From Acidobacteriota bacterium (lineage in GTDB: Bacteria > Acidobacteriota > Terriglobia > Terriglobales > Acidobacteriaceae): a stretch of 11,980 bases of DNA. Where the stretch lies: NCBI GenBank assembly GCA_021802085.1, contig JAKAAZ010000099.1:1-11980 (forward strand), read 5' to 3'. The position numbers and the translations under genes were made by a program. The notes under the pieces were generated by a model. That model had not been told where the DNA came from. It did no database searches and saw only the letters and a program-made list of their open reading frames with translations. Numbering within the stretch: position 1 is the first letter of the stretch; each line of letters opens with the position of its first letter. Shown here piece after piece: positions 1 to 6,916 of the stretch.

Positions 1-1
1 T

Positions 2-484
2 CAGGATGTTGCTGCGGAGGTGGGCAAGTCCTTCGATGAACGGCGTGTCGGCCGCGGCGCGGCGTATGGAGACATCAACAATGACGGCGCGCTGGACTTA
101 ATCATGACCACCAATGACGGGCCGGCAGCGCTGTTCCTCAATACCGGCGCAACCAACCATTCGTTGCGCCTCAAGCTGTGGGGAACAAAATCCAATCGCA
201 ACGGCATCGGGGCGGTGGTGTTTGTGAAATCCGCGCAGTCAGGGCAGAAATTAACCATGCGCAGCGGATCGAGCTATCTTTCTTCCAGCGAACTGGTACT
301 CACCTTCGGACTCGCCAAGTCCGACAGGGCCGATCTGGTCGAAATTCACTGGCCCAGCGGCATCACGCAACGACTGACAAATATCAACGCCGGCCAGACG
401 ATTACCGTGCGCGAAGACTCTGGAATCGTCCATGCAGAACCATTTCAAAAACGGGCCGTTTTAGGACGGGGGACGGGATTGTGA
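2..484 (+). CDS. FG-GAP / ASPIC-UnbV (CRTAC-type) repeat protein, 3' end only
   Basis: This is the C-terminal 160 codons of a gene that begins before the window; the frame is open from base 2 and stops with TGA at 482-484. The visible part starts in a last FG-GAP blade with a calcium-binding loop (DINNDGALD). An ASPIC/UnbV domain follows, running from about NHSLRLKLWG to QTITVRE, with the family's GTKSNRNGIGA and VEIHWPSG signatures. Proteins of this family are secreted seven-bladed beta-propellers of largely unknown role. The last ~21 residues after the domain look like a non-conserved tail. It is clearly a paralogue of the complete gene at 2074-3801, which has the matching stretches GTRSNRDGYGA and IIHWPSG. 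Whether it belongs to the same transcription unit as the downstream genes is unclear, because the 109-nt gap after it holds promoter-like sequence. Family call is firm, function unknown. Confidence 0.9.
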   Translation, partial: QDVAAEVGKSFDERRVGRGAAYGDINNDGALDLIMTTNDGPAALFLNTGATNHSLRLKLWGTKSNRNGIGAVVFVKSAQSGQKLTMRSGSSYLSSSELVLTFGLAKSDRADLVEIHWPSGITQRLTNINAGQTITVREDSGIVHAEPFQKRAVLGRGTGL

Positions 485-532
485 CCTGCATCACAGCCTA
501 CGTATAAAGGCTTTCGTACTATACTCTTCAGT
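479..532 (+). promoter_or_regulatory. Candidate promoter region for the operon
   Basis: Two overlapping sigma70-like options are visible. One is a good -10 box TATACT (520-525) with no recognisable -35 box 16-18 nt upstream, as expected for an activator-dependent promoter served by the palindrome at 480-495. The other is TTGTGA (479-484) with an 18-nt spacer to TATAAA (503-508). This is the only non-coding stretch over 100 nt that is free of start-site ambiguity, so it is the likeliest place for the operon promoter. The call rests on motif inspection only. Confidence 0.4.
480..495. promoter_or_regulatory. Perfect CRP-type palindrome (TGTGA-N6-TCACA)
   Basis: The sequence TGTGACCTGCATCACA is an exact match to the CRP half-site pair TGTGA-N6-TCACA. 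It overlaps the stop codon of the upstream gene and lies about 100 nt before the first gene of the operon. Its centre (487.5) is about 44 nt upstream of the start point predicted from the TATACT box at 520-525, close to the class II activator position (-41.5). If the alternative TTGTGA/TATAAA promoter is used instead, the site would cover the -35 box and could repress. The regulator would be a Crp/Fnr-family protein; which one cannot be told from the site. Confidence 0.55.
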
Positions 533-593
533 ACCTTCCACAGAAGAGGACACTCCCCAGCGGGTTTCCGCGTCGAGCGCTCAGGTTTTGTGC
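533..593 (+). other. Short 5' leader before the first operon gene
   Basis: This untranslated stretch is about 60 nt long. It holds a small GCGG/CCGC hairpin with a GTTT loop (560-571) and the palindrome GAGCGCTC (575-582) directly beside a weak Shine-Dalgarno-like CAGG (582-585). The palindrome could mask the ribosome site, but the stems are short and no known riboswitch is recognisable. Confidence 0.25.
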
Positions 594-2066
594 ATGAAGT
601 CATTCTGGAGTGCGTTGGTAGCAGGCTTCTTCGTGGCATTGTGCACAATGTATGGAGCCTCAGGAGCGACGGAAGCCTCTTTCGCGAGTACTGAATCCGT
701 CCATTCCACATTGCTGCCGGCAATTGCTTTCATCGAAGCTCCCGTTGTAATGGCCGGCGATCTGACCCAGCGCTTCCCGCAAGGAAGCCGCCTTGTGCGA
801 ATGACGCCCGGGGTGCAGCCTTCCTCTTTGATTCCGCTCACGCCGGAATTCTTCGCCGCCGCCGATCCTCAGGTTTCCTTCGATGGGACCCGAATCCTCT
901 TTTCCGCCCAGCAGACCAAGGGTGCCAGTTGGCAGATTTGGGAGATGGCAGTGGACGGGTCCGGACTGCGCCAGATCACGCATTGCCCGCGCGATTGCCT
1001 CAAACCCGCGTACCTGCCGCAAAACCAGATCGTGTATACGTCCGTCAGAGGCCAGGGTGCTCAGCGCGCGTCGGCGGTGTATGTATGCCAGGAGAATGGA
1101 GAAGGCGTTCATCCGATTACGTTCGGACCGGGAAATTTCCAGATGGAGACGGTTCTCCACAGCGGACGGATACTGGTTTCGGCGGAGTCCCCTCTGCTGG
1201 CGGCCAGCAGCCCCCGTCGATCCCGCACTCTCTTCACGCTGCGACCCGATGGATCAGGCATGGCGCTGCTTCGCGACGAGGCAACCACCAACCAGAACCG
1301 CACCGGAGCTGTCGAGCTGGCCGACGGCACCATCCTGTTTCTTGAGTCGAAAAAAGCAGCGGCAGACGCCGCGGGCGGCCAACTCGCATGGATCCACCCA
1401 GGTACATTGCGCGCGTCCATCCTAACCGGACCATCGTCGGTCTATGGATCCGCAGCCCAACTTCAAGCGGCAACCCTGGTCGTGGCGAAGGAGAACTCGG
1501 CGAGGCCGTCCAATCGAAATTTCAATCTCTATGCGTTCGATCTTGCCGGCAAATCCCTGGGCGATGTGCTCTACCGAAACGCAAAGGCTTCCAGCGTGCA
1601 GGCAGTCCCACTGGTGCCGCATGCGCTGCCGCAAATCTACTGGAGCATTCTCCATCCAACCGCGCAAACCGGCCGCATTCTCTGCCTCGACTCGTATGTT
1701 TCAAAAGATGCGCTGAATGGGCGTCTTGCCGGTCGCATCGCAAAGGTTCGCGTCCTTACGCTCGATCAGCCGGGAAACCTGGAGCGAATCGTGGGCGACG
1801 CGCCGGTCGAATCCGACGGATCCTTTTATGCCACTGTCCCCGCCGACATTCCAATCCGATTTGAGCTGATGGGGCCCAAGGGAGAAATCCTACACGCGCA
1901 GCGCAGTTGGATATGGGTGCGAAACGGCGAAGACCGCGGATGCCAGGGATGCCATGACAGTCCCTCATTCGCCCCGGCAAACCACTTTCCGCAGGCGCTG
2001 CGGCGCTTCGATACGCCCACTCCGTTGGGCGGAGCGTTGCAGGCTCAACACCTGATGCACCCATGA
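594..2066 (+). CDS. HzsA-like PD40/TolB propeller protein with one C-terminal haem c site
   Basis: This is a secreted protein of 490 residues. The N-terminus (MKSFWSALVAGFFVALCTMYG, then ASGA) is a clear signal peptide. A WD40-like/PD40 propeller follows, with a blade signature near residues 90-125 (VSFDGTRILFSA, then IWEMAVDGSGLRQIT) and further blades such as YLPQNQIVYTS and LHSGRILVSAE. Near the C-terminus, RSWIWVRNGEDRGCQGCHDS puts a single CxxCH haem c site at residues 450-454. A PD40 propeller followed by a 'RSW-VRxGE-x-CxGCH' tail is the layout of proteins annotated as hydrazine synthase alpha subunit-like. Real hydrazine synthesis is not implied, because such homologues are widespread outside anammox bacteria. 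ATG 594 was chosen over the in-frame TTG at 588 because it starts the signal peptide directly; CAGG at 582-585 is a weak ribosome site. It is probably an electron carrier or haem-bearing scaffold in the periplasm. The next gene starts 7 nt downstream. Confidence 0.82.
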   Translation: MKSFWSALVAGFFVALCTMYGASGATEASFASTESVHSTLLPAIAFIEAPVVMAGDLTQRFPQGSRLVRMTPGVQPSSLIPLTPEFFAAADPQVSFDGTRILFSAQQTKGASWQIWEMAVDGSGLRQITHCPRDCLKPAYLPQNQIVYTSVRGQGAQRASAVYVCQENGEGVHPITFGPGNFQMETVLHSGRILVSAESPLLAASSPRRSRTLFTLRPDGSGMALLRDEATTNQNRTGAVELADGTILFLESKKAAADAAGGQLAWIHPGTLRASILTGPSSVYGSAAQLQAATLVVAKENSARPSNRNFNLYAFDLAGKSLGDVLYRNAKASSVQAVPLVPHALPQIYWSILHPTAQTGRILCLDSYVSKDALNGRLAGRIAKVRVLTLDQPGNLERIVGDAPVESDGSFYATVPADIPIRFELMGPKGEILHAQRSWIWVRNGEDRGCQGCHDSPSFAPANHFPQALRRFDTPTPLGGALQAQHLMHP

Positions 2067-2073
2067 GAACACC

Positions 2074-3801
2074 ATGAGAAATTCCCCGCGCCCGCTCGCA
2101 CAAAGGATTGCCATAGCAACGCCGCTTGTGTTGCTGATGGCGGTCTTCGGTCTCTGCGGGCAGACCGCTGGTTTAGCGCCCGCCACTGCGCAATCTCCCC
2201 TGCCGCAGTTTGAAGACGTGACCCAGAAGGCAGGGATCCATTTCCAGGGCTCATTCGGCGAAAAAGACCTGAGTTCAATCCAGGAAGGAGCTGGCACCGG
2301 ATGCGCCTGGATTGACTACAACAACGACGGACTCCTCGATCTTTACGTGGTCAATGGCCGATATATCGCCGACCTTACCGACCACTCCGCGCCCGATGGC
2401 ATGAACGCCACCAACCACCTGTACCGGAACAATGGCGACGGCACCTTCACCGATGTCACGGCCCAGGCTGGAGTCTCCGGGAAAGGTTTCGGCGTCGGCG
2501 TGACCGCGGGGGATTTCGACAATGATGGAAACGAAGACTTGTATATAACCAACTACAATTCCGCAATTCTTTACCACAACAACGGCAATGGAACTTTTAC
2601 TGACGTTACGGAAAAAGCGGGCGTACAAAATCCATTCTTCGGCACTGGCGCAGCTTTTGTCGATTACGACCGCGACGGCAAGCTGGATCTTTTCGTCGGC
2701 AATTATCTGAAGTTCGATCCAAATTATCGACAGTATTACACCGCGCAACATTATCCCGGTCCGCTCGGCTACGCGCCGGAGACCAACCGGCTGTTTCATA
2801 ACAACGGAGACGGCGCCTTTACCGATGTATCGAAGTCCTCCGGGATTGCCAGTCAGCCGGGTCGGGCCATGGGGATCACGGTCGGAGACTACGACAACGA
2901 CGGATGGCCGGATATCTACATCGCCAACGATACGATGCCAAGCTTTCTCTACCACAACAACCACAACGGGACCTTCACCGATGTCGCTTCCGATTTGTAT
3001 GTCGCCTACGGACAAAACGGCGAAGCATCCACCGCCATGGGTCCCATCTTTGGCGACTACAACAACGACGGATGGCAGGATCTGTTTGTCTCCGACGCCC
3101 ACTTCCATCGCTTCTACCAGAATCCCGGCAAAGCGGGAGGCGCATTCCAGGATGTGACCAATGCCTCCGGGGTGGGAGCGGTCTCGGGCCAGTTTGTCGG
3201 CTGGGGGGATGGCTTTTTCGACTTCGATAACGATGGATGGAAAGACCTCTTCATCGTGAATGGCGGGATGGTCTGGCTGGTTCCCATGCCCAGTTCCCTG
3301 CTGCGCAACAACGGCGATGGAACATTCACCGATGTCTCCCTGCACGCCGGAGATTTCTTTCGGGAGCAAATTGTTGGGCGCGGAGCCTGCTTTGCCGACT
3401 ACGACAACGACGGCTACATCGACGCCTTTGTAACCACCCTTGGCGGCAAGGGCATTCTGCTGCACAACACGCCGCCGCCGGGAAAGCGAAACCATTGGCT
3501 GACCGTCAAACTCGTGGGGACGCGCAGCAATCGGGATGGCTACGGCGCGAGTCTGGAGGCGGTGGCTGGATCGCTGCGCCAGTTCGTCCAATCGACTTCG
3601 GAAAGCGGCTACCTTTCTCAGAGCGATCCCCGGCCGCATTTCGGCTTGGGGCCGCACACCGAAGTCGATACACTGATCATCCACTGGCCCAGCGGGACGG
3701 TCCAGACACTGAAGAACATTCGCGCCGACCAAATCCTGACTGTGACCGAGCCGGAGTCCGCCAGGAGCGCCGAGACAACCGGAGGCAGGAAGACGCCATG
3801 A
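2074..3801 (+). CDS. FG-GAP repeat / ASPIC-UnbV (CRTAC-type) secreted beta-propeller
   Basis: This is a complete 575-residue protein. A signal peptide spans about residues 1-40 (hydrophobic stretch IAIATPLVLLMAVFGL, ending near ATAQS). Seven calcium-loop motifs of the DxDxDGxxD type follow, starting at residues 81, 147, 197, 272, 328, 383 and 442. Their spacing of about 50-75 residues is that of a seven-bladed propeller like the integrin alpha head. The ASPIC/UnbV domain spans about 473-560, with GTRSNRDGYGA and IIHWPSG. Most blades carry the repeated phrase NNGDGTFTDV. The family is exported and often near cytochromes or enzymes of the cell envelope, but has no settled biochemical role; binding of calcium and protein or glycan partners is the usual guess. 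It starts 7 nt after the HzsA-like gene and its stop overlaps the next start (ATGA), so it is translationally coupled. A paralogue ends just upstream of the operon. Confidence 0.92.
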   Translation: MRNSPRPLAQRIAIATPLVLLMAVFGLCGQTAGLAPATAQSPLPQFEDVTQKAGIHFQGSFGEKDLSSIQEGAGTGCAWIDYNNDGLLDLYVVNGRYIADLTDHSAPDGMNATNHLYRNNGDGTFTDVTAQAGVSGKGFGVGVTAGDFDNDGNEDLYITNYNSAILYHNNGNGTFTDVTEKAGVQNPFFGTGAAFVDYDRDGKLDLFVGNYLKFDPNYRQYYTAQHYPGPLGYAPETNRLFHNNGDGAFTDVSKSSGIASQPGRAMGITVGDYDNDGWPDIYIANDTMPSFLYHNNHNGTFTDVASDLYVAYGQNGEASTAMGPIFGDYNNDGWQDLFVSDAHFHRFYQNPGKAGGAFQDVTNASGVGAVSGQFVGWGDGFFDFDNDGWKDLFIVNGGMVWLVPMPSSLLRNNGDGTFTDVSLHAGDFFREQIVGRGACFADYDNDGYIDAFVTTLGGKGILLHNTPPPGKRNHWLTVKLVGTRSNRDGYGASLEAVAGSLRQFVQSTSESGYLSQSDPRPHFGLGPHTEVDTLIIHWPSGTVQTLKNIRADQILTVTEPESARSAETTGGRKTP

Positions 3802-5780
3802 AGGTCCGTTCCGCGAGTCCGGCCATCCGGGGCAGACACCTGGGCAAACTGCTTGCGGGCATCGCAGCTTTCGCCCTGGTCGCTGTCATGACGATCCTGG
3901 GGCGACCCTCGGTTGCCAGTGCCGCTCCCCAGACAACCGGCACGGATTCCGGCAGCTACATCCCACGAGCACAGTATCTGAGTCCGGTGGCCATGACGCT
4001 TTCCGCGGATGGCCGCTGGCTGTATATCGCCTGCGAGGACAGCGACCTGGTGCTGGCCGTGGACACCCGCTCGCAGAAGGTCGAGCGGCGCGTTCACGTG
4101 GGCAGGATGCCAAGAGGAATCGCGTTGTCTCCCGACGGAAAAACCCTGTATGTTTCCAATGAAGATAGCAATGATGTCACGGAAATCTACGCGGAGACTT
4201 TCCAGGTTCGTCGCACCCTTCCCGCCGGATGGGGGCCTGTCGGGCTGACTACAGACCGGACTGGAAACGTGCTGTACGTGGCCAACACCCTGGGCGATGA
4301 CATCTCGCTCGTGGACCTGAAGTCCGGGAGGGAATTCAAGCGGCTCGACGCTGGGCATTATCCGGAATACGTCACTCTTTCGCGAGACGGTGGCCGCGTC
4401 TACGTTACGAATCTGCTGGCTCGCGTCGCGCCGGTCGATCAGCCGCCGGTGTCGGAGCTGACCGTCATCGATACCGTGCATCAAATTGTCGCTGCGCGCG
4501 TCGACGTGCCGGGAGTGATCCAGATGCGGCACATCACGGAGCTGCCCGCAACTGCCGGCGGATATCTTCTGGTCCCTTTCATGCGGCCCAAGAACCTGAA
4601 CCCGCTCGTCCAGATTCAACAGGGATGGTACCTGACCCATGGCATGGCAGTCATTCGGCCCGCTGCCGCCGCCGATGGACTGAAAAATTATCACGTGACC
4701 GAGGTCCTGCTGGACGATATCGACCGCTACTATGCGGACGGCTTCGGCGTTGCCGCCACTCCAGATGGCCGCTGGGCGCTGGTGACAGCCTCCGGGGCCA
4801 ACGTGGTTTCCGTCGTCGATACAACCAGGCTTCGCCACCTGTTGCTGCGCACCCCGCCTGCACGGCAACAGGAACTGGCGAATCGACTCGATTCCGCCAG
4901 TCACTTCGTCGTTCAGCGATTGCCGGCGGGGCGAAACCCTACCGACGCAGTCACATCGCCGGATGACCGCTTCGCGTACATCGCCAATCGCATGGACGAT
5001 ACGGTCAGCGTTGTGGATATGAGGCGCATGAAGATTGCGTCGACAATCGATCTGGGCGGTCCGAAGGAAATTTCACGCCAGCGGAGTGGCGAGCGCCTCT
5101 TCTTCAACGCCAGCCACTGCTACCAGGGGCAAATGGCCTGCGCCACCTGCCATCCGCACGAGGGGCTTTCCGATGGCCTTGCCTGGAGCCTGGAAACGCC
5201 GCAACTGGGTCGCGATGTGGTGGAAAACCGCACCTTGTTCGGCATCGATGGGACTTCCCCGTTCAAGTGGAATGGAAAAAATCCCAACCTGCAGACGCAG
5301 GACGGTCCTCGCACCGCGATGTATATTTTCCGCTCCCAGGGATTCAGCCCAAAGGAAGTCAACGATCTGGTGACGTATATCCACTCGCTCCAACTGCCGC
5401 GCAATCCACATCTGGCTTCCAACGGACAACTGACCGACACTCAGGCGCGTGGACGTGCCATCTTCTTCCGCGACCGGACCACCGACGACCGGCTGATTCC
5501 GCCACTGGATCGTTGCTACACCTGTCATTCACCGCTGACTCATTACACCTCGCGAGTGCTGATGGACGTGGGGACCGCGACGCCGTATGACACCATCCGC
5601 GCCTTCGATGTGCCGCAGTTGGAGGGCGTGATAACACGGCCACCGTACCTTCACAACGGAGAAGCGTTGGAACTGGAAGATATCTGGACCATCTTCAATC
5701 CGGAAGACAAGCATGGAATCACTTCCGACCTGAACAAAGCGCAGTTGAACGACCTGATTGAGTTTCTAAAGACACTATGA
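3798..5780 (+). CDS. YVTN beta-propeller fused to dihaem cytochrome c peroxidase/MauG-like domain
   Basis: The protein has 660 residues. The signal peptide covers about residues 1-43 (hydrophobic core LLAGIAAFALVAVMTIL, cleavage near ASAA). A YVTN-type propeller fills about 55-425, with blades such as GRWLYIACEDSDLVLAVDT, GKTLYVSNEDSNDVTEI, GNVLYVANTLGDDISLVDL and DRFAYIANRMDDTVSVVDM. The C-terminal part is a dihaem peroxidase-like domain: CATCH at 448-452 followed by PHEGLSDG, TLFGIDGTSPFKWNG, a second haem site CYTCH at 573-577, and the family motif RPPYLHNGEALELEDI. Relatives reduce peroxide (CcpA) or carry out long-range oxidations (MauG). I could not assign the distal haem ligands, so catalysis versus plain electron transfer is open. 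ATG 3798 overlaps the previous stop (ATGA) and is preceded by AGGAAG (3787-3792), a good ribosome site. The frame stays open upstream to 3237, but only as an out-of-frame shadow of the FG-GAP gene. Confidence 0.9.
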   Translation: MKVRSASPAIRGRHLGKLLAGIAAFALVAVMTILGRPSVASAAPQTTGTDSGSYIPRAQYLSPVAMTLSADGRWLYIACEDSDLVLAVDTRSQKVERRVHVGRMPRGIALSPDGKTLYVSNEDSNDVTEIYAETFQVRRTLPAGWGPVGLTTDRTGNVLYVANTLGDDISLVDLKSGREFKRLDAGHYPEYVTLSRDGGRVYVTNLLARVAPVDQPPVSELTVIDTVHQIVAARVDVPGVIQMRHITELPATAGGYLLVPFMRPKNLNPLVQIQQGWYLTHGMAVIRPAAAADGLKNYHVTEVLLDDIDRYYADGFGVAATPDGRWALVTASGANVVSVVDTTRLRHLLLRTPPARQQELANRLDSASHFVVQRLPAGRNPTDAVTSPDDRFAYIANRMDDTVSVVDMRRMKIASTIDLGGPKEISRQRSGERLFFNASHCYQGQMACATCHPHEGLSDGLAWSLETPQLGRDVVENRTLFGIDGTSPFKWNGKNPNLQTQDGPRTAMYIFRSQGFSPKEVNDLVTYIHSLQLPRNPHLASNGQLTDTQARGRAIFFRDRTTDDRLIPPLDRCYTCHSPLTHYTSRVLMDVGTATPYDTIRAFDVPQLEGVITRPPYLHNGEALELEDIWTIFNPEDKHGITSDLNKAQLNDLIEFLKTL

Positions 5781-5790
5781 AAACTAGATC

Positions 5791-5794
5791 GGAG
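5791..5794 (+). promoter_or_regulatory. Ribosome binding site (GGAG) deciding the propeller start
   Basis: GGAG lies 6 nt before ATG 5801. It supports that start over the in-frame ATG at 5777, which merely overlaps the previous stop and has no comparable site. Confidence 0.6.
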
Positions 5795-5800
5795 ATTTCG

Positions 5801-6910
5801 ATGAAGCGGGCAAGCGCAGCATGCCACGACCGCAAAATCCTGTGGACCGTCAGCATCCTCATTCTGGCCACGGGTATGGCGGCGGCGCAACACCCTTCCT
5901 ACTACACGAAGTGGGTCAATTACACCGTGGCGAACGGCTTTCCGCCCGGCGAAGTCTATTGCGTCACTGTGGATGGCAATCGTGTGTGGGCAGGAACCGG
6001 CCATGGATTGGTGCTGCTGGAAGATGGCCGTGTACAAAAGGTCTTCACCACGAAAGACGGCTTGTCCGGCATGGCCGTCATGTCGGTGGCCGTGGATAAA
6101 CTCACTGGAGATGTCTGGATCGGGACCTTTGGCGGACTCAGCCGCTATTCCGGCGGGCAATTCAAAAACTACACCAACCTGAGCAGCGGTCTGGCGAATG
6201 ACCTGGTGTATGGGGTTGCCGTTCAGGGGAAATACCTCTGGGTGGCCACCACGGCGGGCGTCAACCGTCTGGATACCCATACCGGAAGCTGGTCGATTTT
6301 TAACGAATCCAATGCTCCGTTTGAAGAGCCCTGGGCCTATGGCATATCCGTGGGAGCGGAAAAGATCTATTTCGCCGTCTGGGGAGGTGGAGTGCTTTCC
6401 TATGACCTGGCAAATCATTATTGGAAGCCGTACACCGATCCTGACGGCGAAATGGAACTGGTCCTTTATCGCAATCAGGGGCTCATTCACAACATTGTCA
6501 GCAGCGTCTCCTGGAATCCCGACACAAAAACGTTCTGGGCCTCCACCTATTTCGGCCTCAGCAGCTATGACGGGCGAAACTGGCATAACTATCTAAAGAA
6601 GGACAGCGGCCTGCCTTCGAATTTCATCAATGCGGTAAAGTCGCGCGGCAATGAAGTGTGGAGCTGTACGCAGAAGGGTCTCAGCGAATTCAATACTGCG
6701 ACCAACACCTGGGTCACATACCGACCTAATCTCAAAACCGGACGCGGAGAAATCCTCATTACTCGTCCGGACGGCAGCAAGCACCGGATCGCATCCAGCA
6801 CCACCTTGGCGCACAACTACATTCTGAATCTCGATTTTCAAGGGGACGACATTTGGGTGGGTACGGCCAAGGGCCTCAGCCACGGCATTCGCCAGCCCCA
6901 CAAGGAGTAA
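5801..6910 (+). CDS. Free-standing two-component-regulator-type (Reg_prop) beta-propeller, exported
   Basis: The protein has 369 residues from ATG 5801, which has GGAG 6 nt upstream; an ATG at 5777 would add 8 residues before the signal peptide and overlap the upstream stop. The N-terminus is a signal peptide (ILWTVSILILATGMAAAQ, cleavage near residue 30). The rest is a series of ~40-residue blades of the Reg_prop/ligand-binding propeller type: RVWAGTGHGLVLLEDG, DVWIGTFGGLSRYSGG, YLWVATTAGVNRLD, TFWASTYFGLSSYDG, EVWSCTQKGLSEFN and DIWVGTAKGLSHG. In two-component hybrid kinases such propellers form the periplasmic sensor half. Here there is no transmembrane helix, kinase or other output domain after the propeller. 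It may therefore act as a soluble binding partner or scaffold of the periplasmic module. The function is not known. The last two sense codons (AAG GAG) form the ribosome site of the next gene. Confidence 0.82.
   Translation: MKRASAACHDRKILWTVSILILATGMAAAQHPSYYTKWVNYTVANGFPPGEVYCVTVDGNRVWAGTGHGLVLLEDGRVQKVFTTKDGLSGMAVMSVAVDKLTGDVWIGTFGGLSRYSGGQFKNYTNLSSGLANDLVYGVAVQGKYLWVATTAGVNRLDTHTGSWSIFNESNAPFEEPWAYGISVGAEKIYFAVWGGGVLSYDLANHYWKPYTDPDGEMELVLYRNQGLIHNIVSSVSWNPDTKTFWASTYFGLSSYDGRNWHNYLKKDSGLPSNFINAVKSRGNEVWSCTQKGLSEFNTATNTWVTYRPNLKTGRGEILITRPDGSKHRIASSTTLAHNYILNLDFQGDDIWVGTAKGLSHGIRQPHKE
6902..6907 (+). promoter_or_regulatory. Strong Shine-Dalgarno (AAGGAG) of the Rid-family gene
   Basis: AAGGAG ends 9 nt before ATG 6917 and is embedded in the last sense codons of the upstream propeller gene. 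This ties translation of the two genes together. Confidence 0.65.
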
Positions 6911-6916
6911 TTTTCC

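Noticed and set aside
448..462. Inverted repeat AAAACG-GGC-CGTTTT as a terminator for the first gene
   Set aside because: The stem is only 6 bp, mostly A-T, with no separate U-tract after it, and it lies inside the coding sequence before the stop. It is too weak to call a terminator.
594..2066. True hydrazine synthase / anammox function
   Set aside because: Only an HzsA-like architecture is present, with a single haem site and no other anammox genes nearby.
2275..3732. Long open frame (485 codons) on the minus strand
   Set aside because: It lies exactly antisense to the FG-GAP gene. Its valine-rich translation comes from the complement of the repeated Asp/Asn-rich calcium loops. No ribosome site or recognisable domain.
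3237..3797. Upstream extension of the YVTN-dihaem frame
   Set aside because: It overlaps the conserved FG-GAP/ASPIC coding sequence out of frame. The signal peptide and ribosome site place the start at 3798.
3618..4904. 428-codon minus-strand frame
   Set aside because: Antisense shadow of the YVTN propeller. The sense frame has a signal peptide, known repeats and haem motifs; this one has none.
5651..6586. 311-codon minus-strand frame
   Set aside because: Crosses the junction of two well-supported sense genes and has no recognisable domain.
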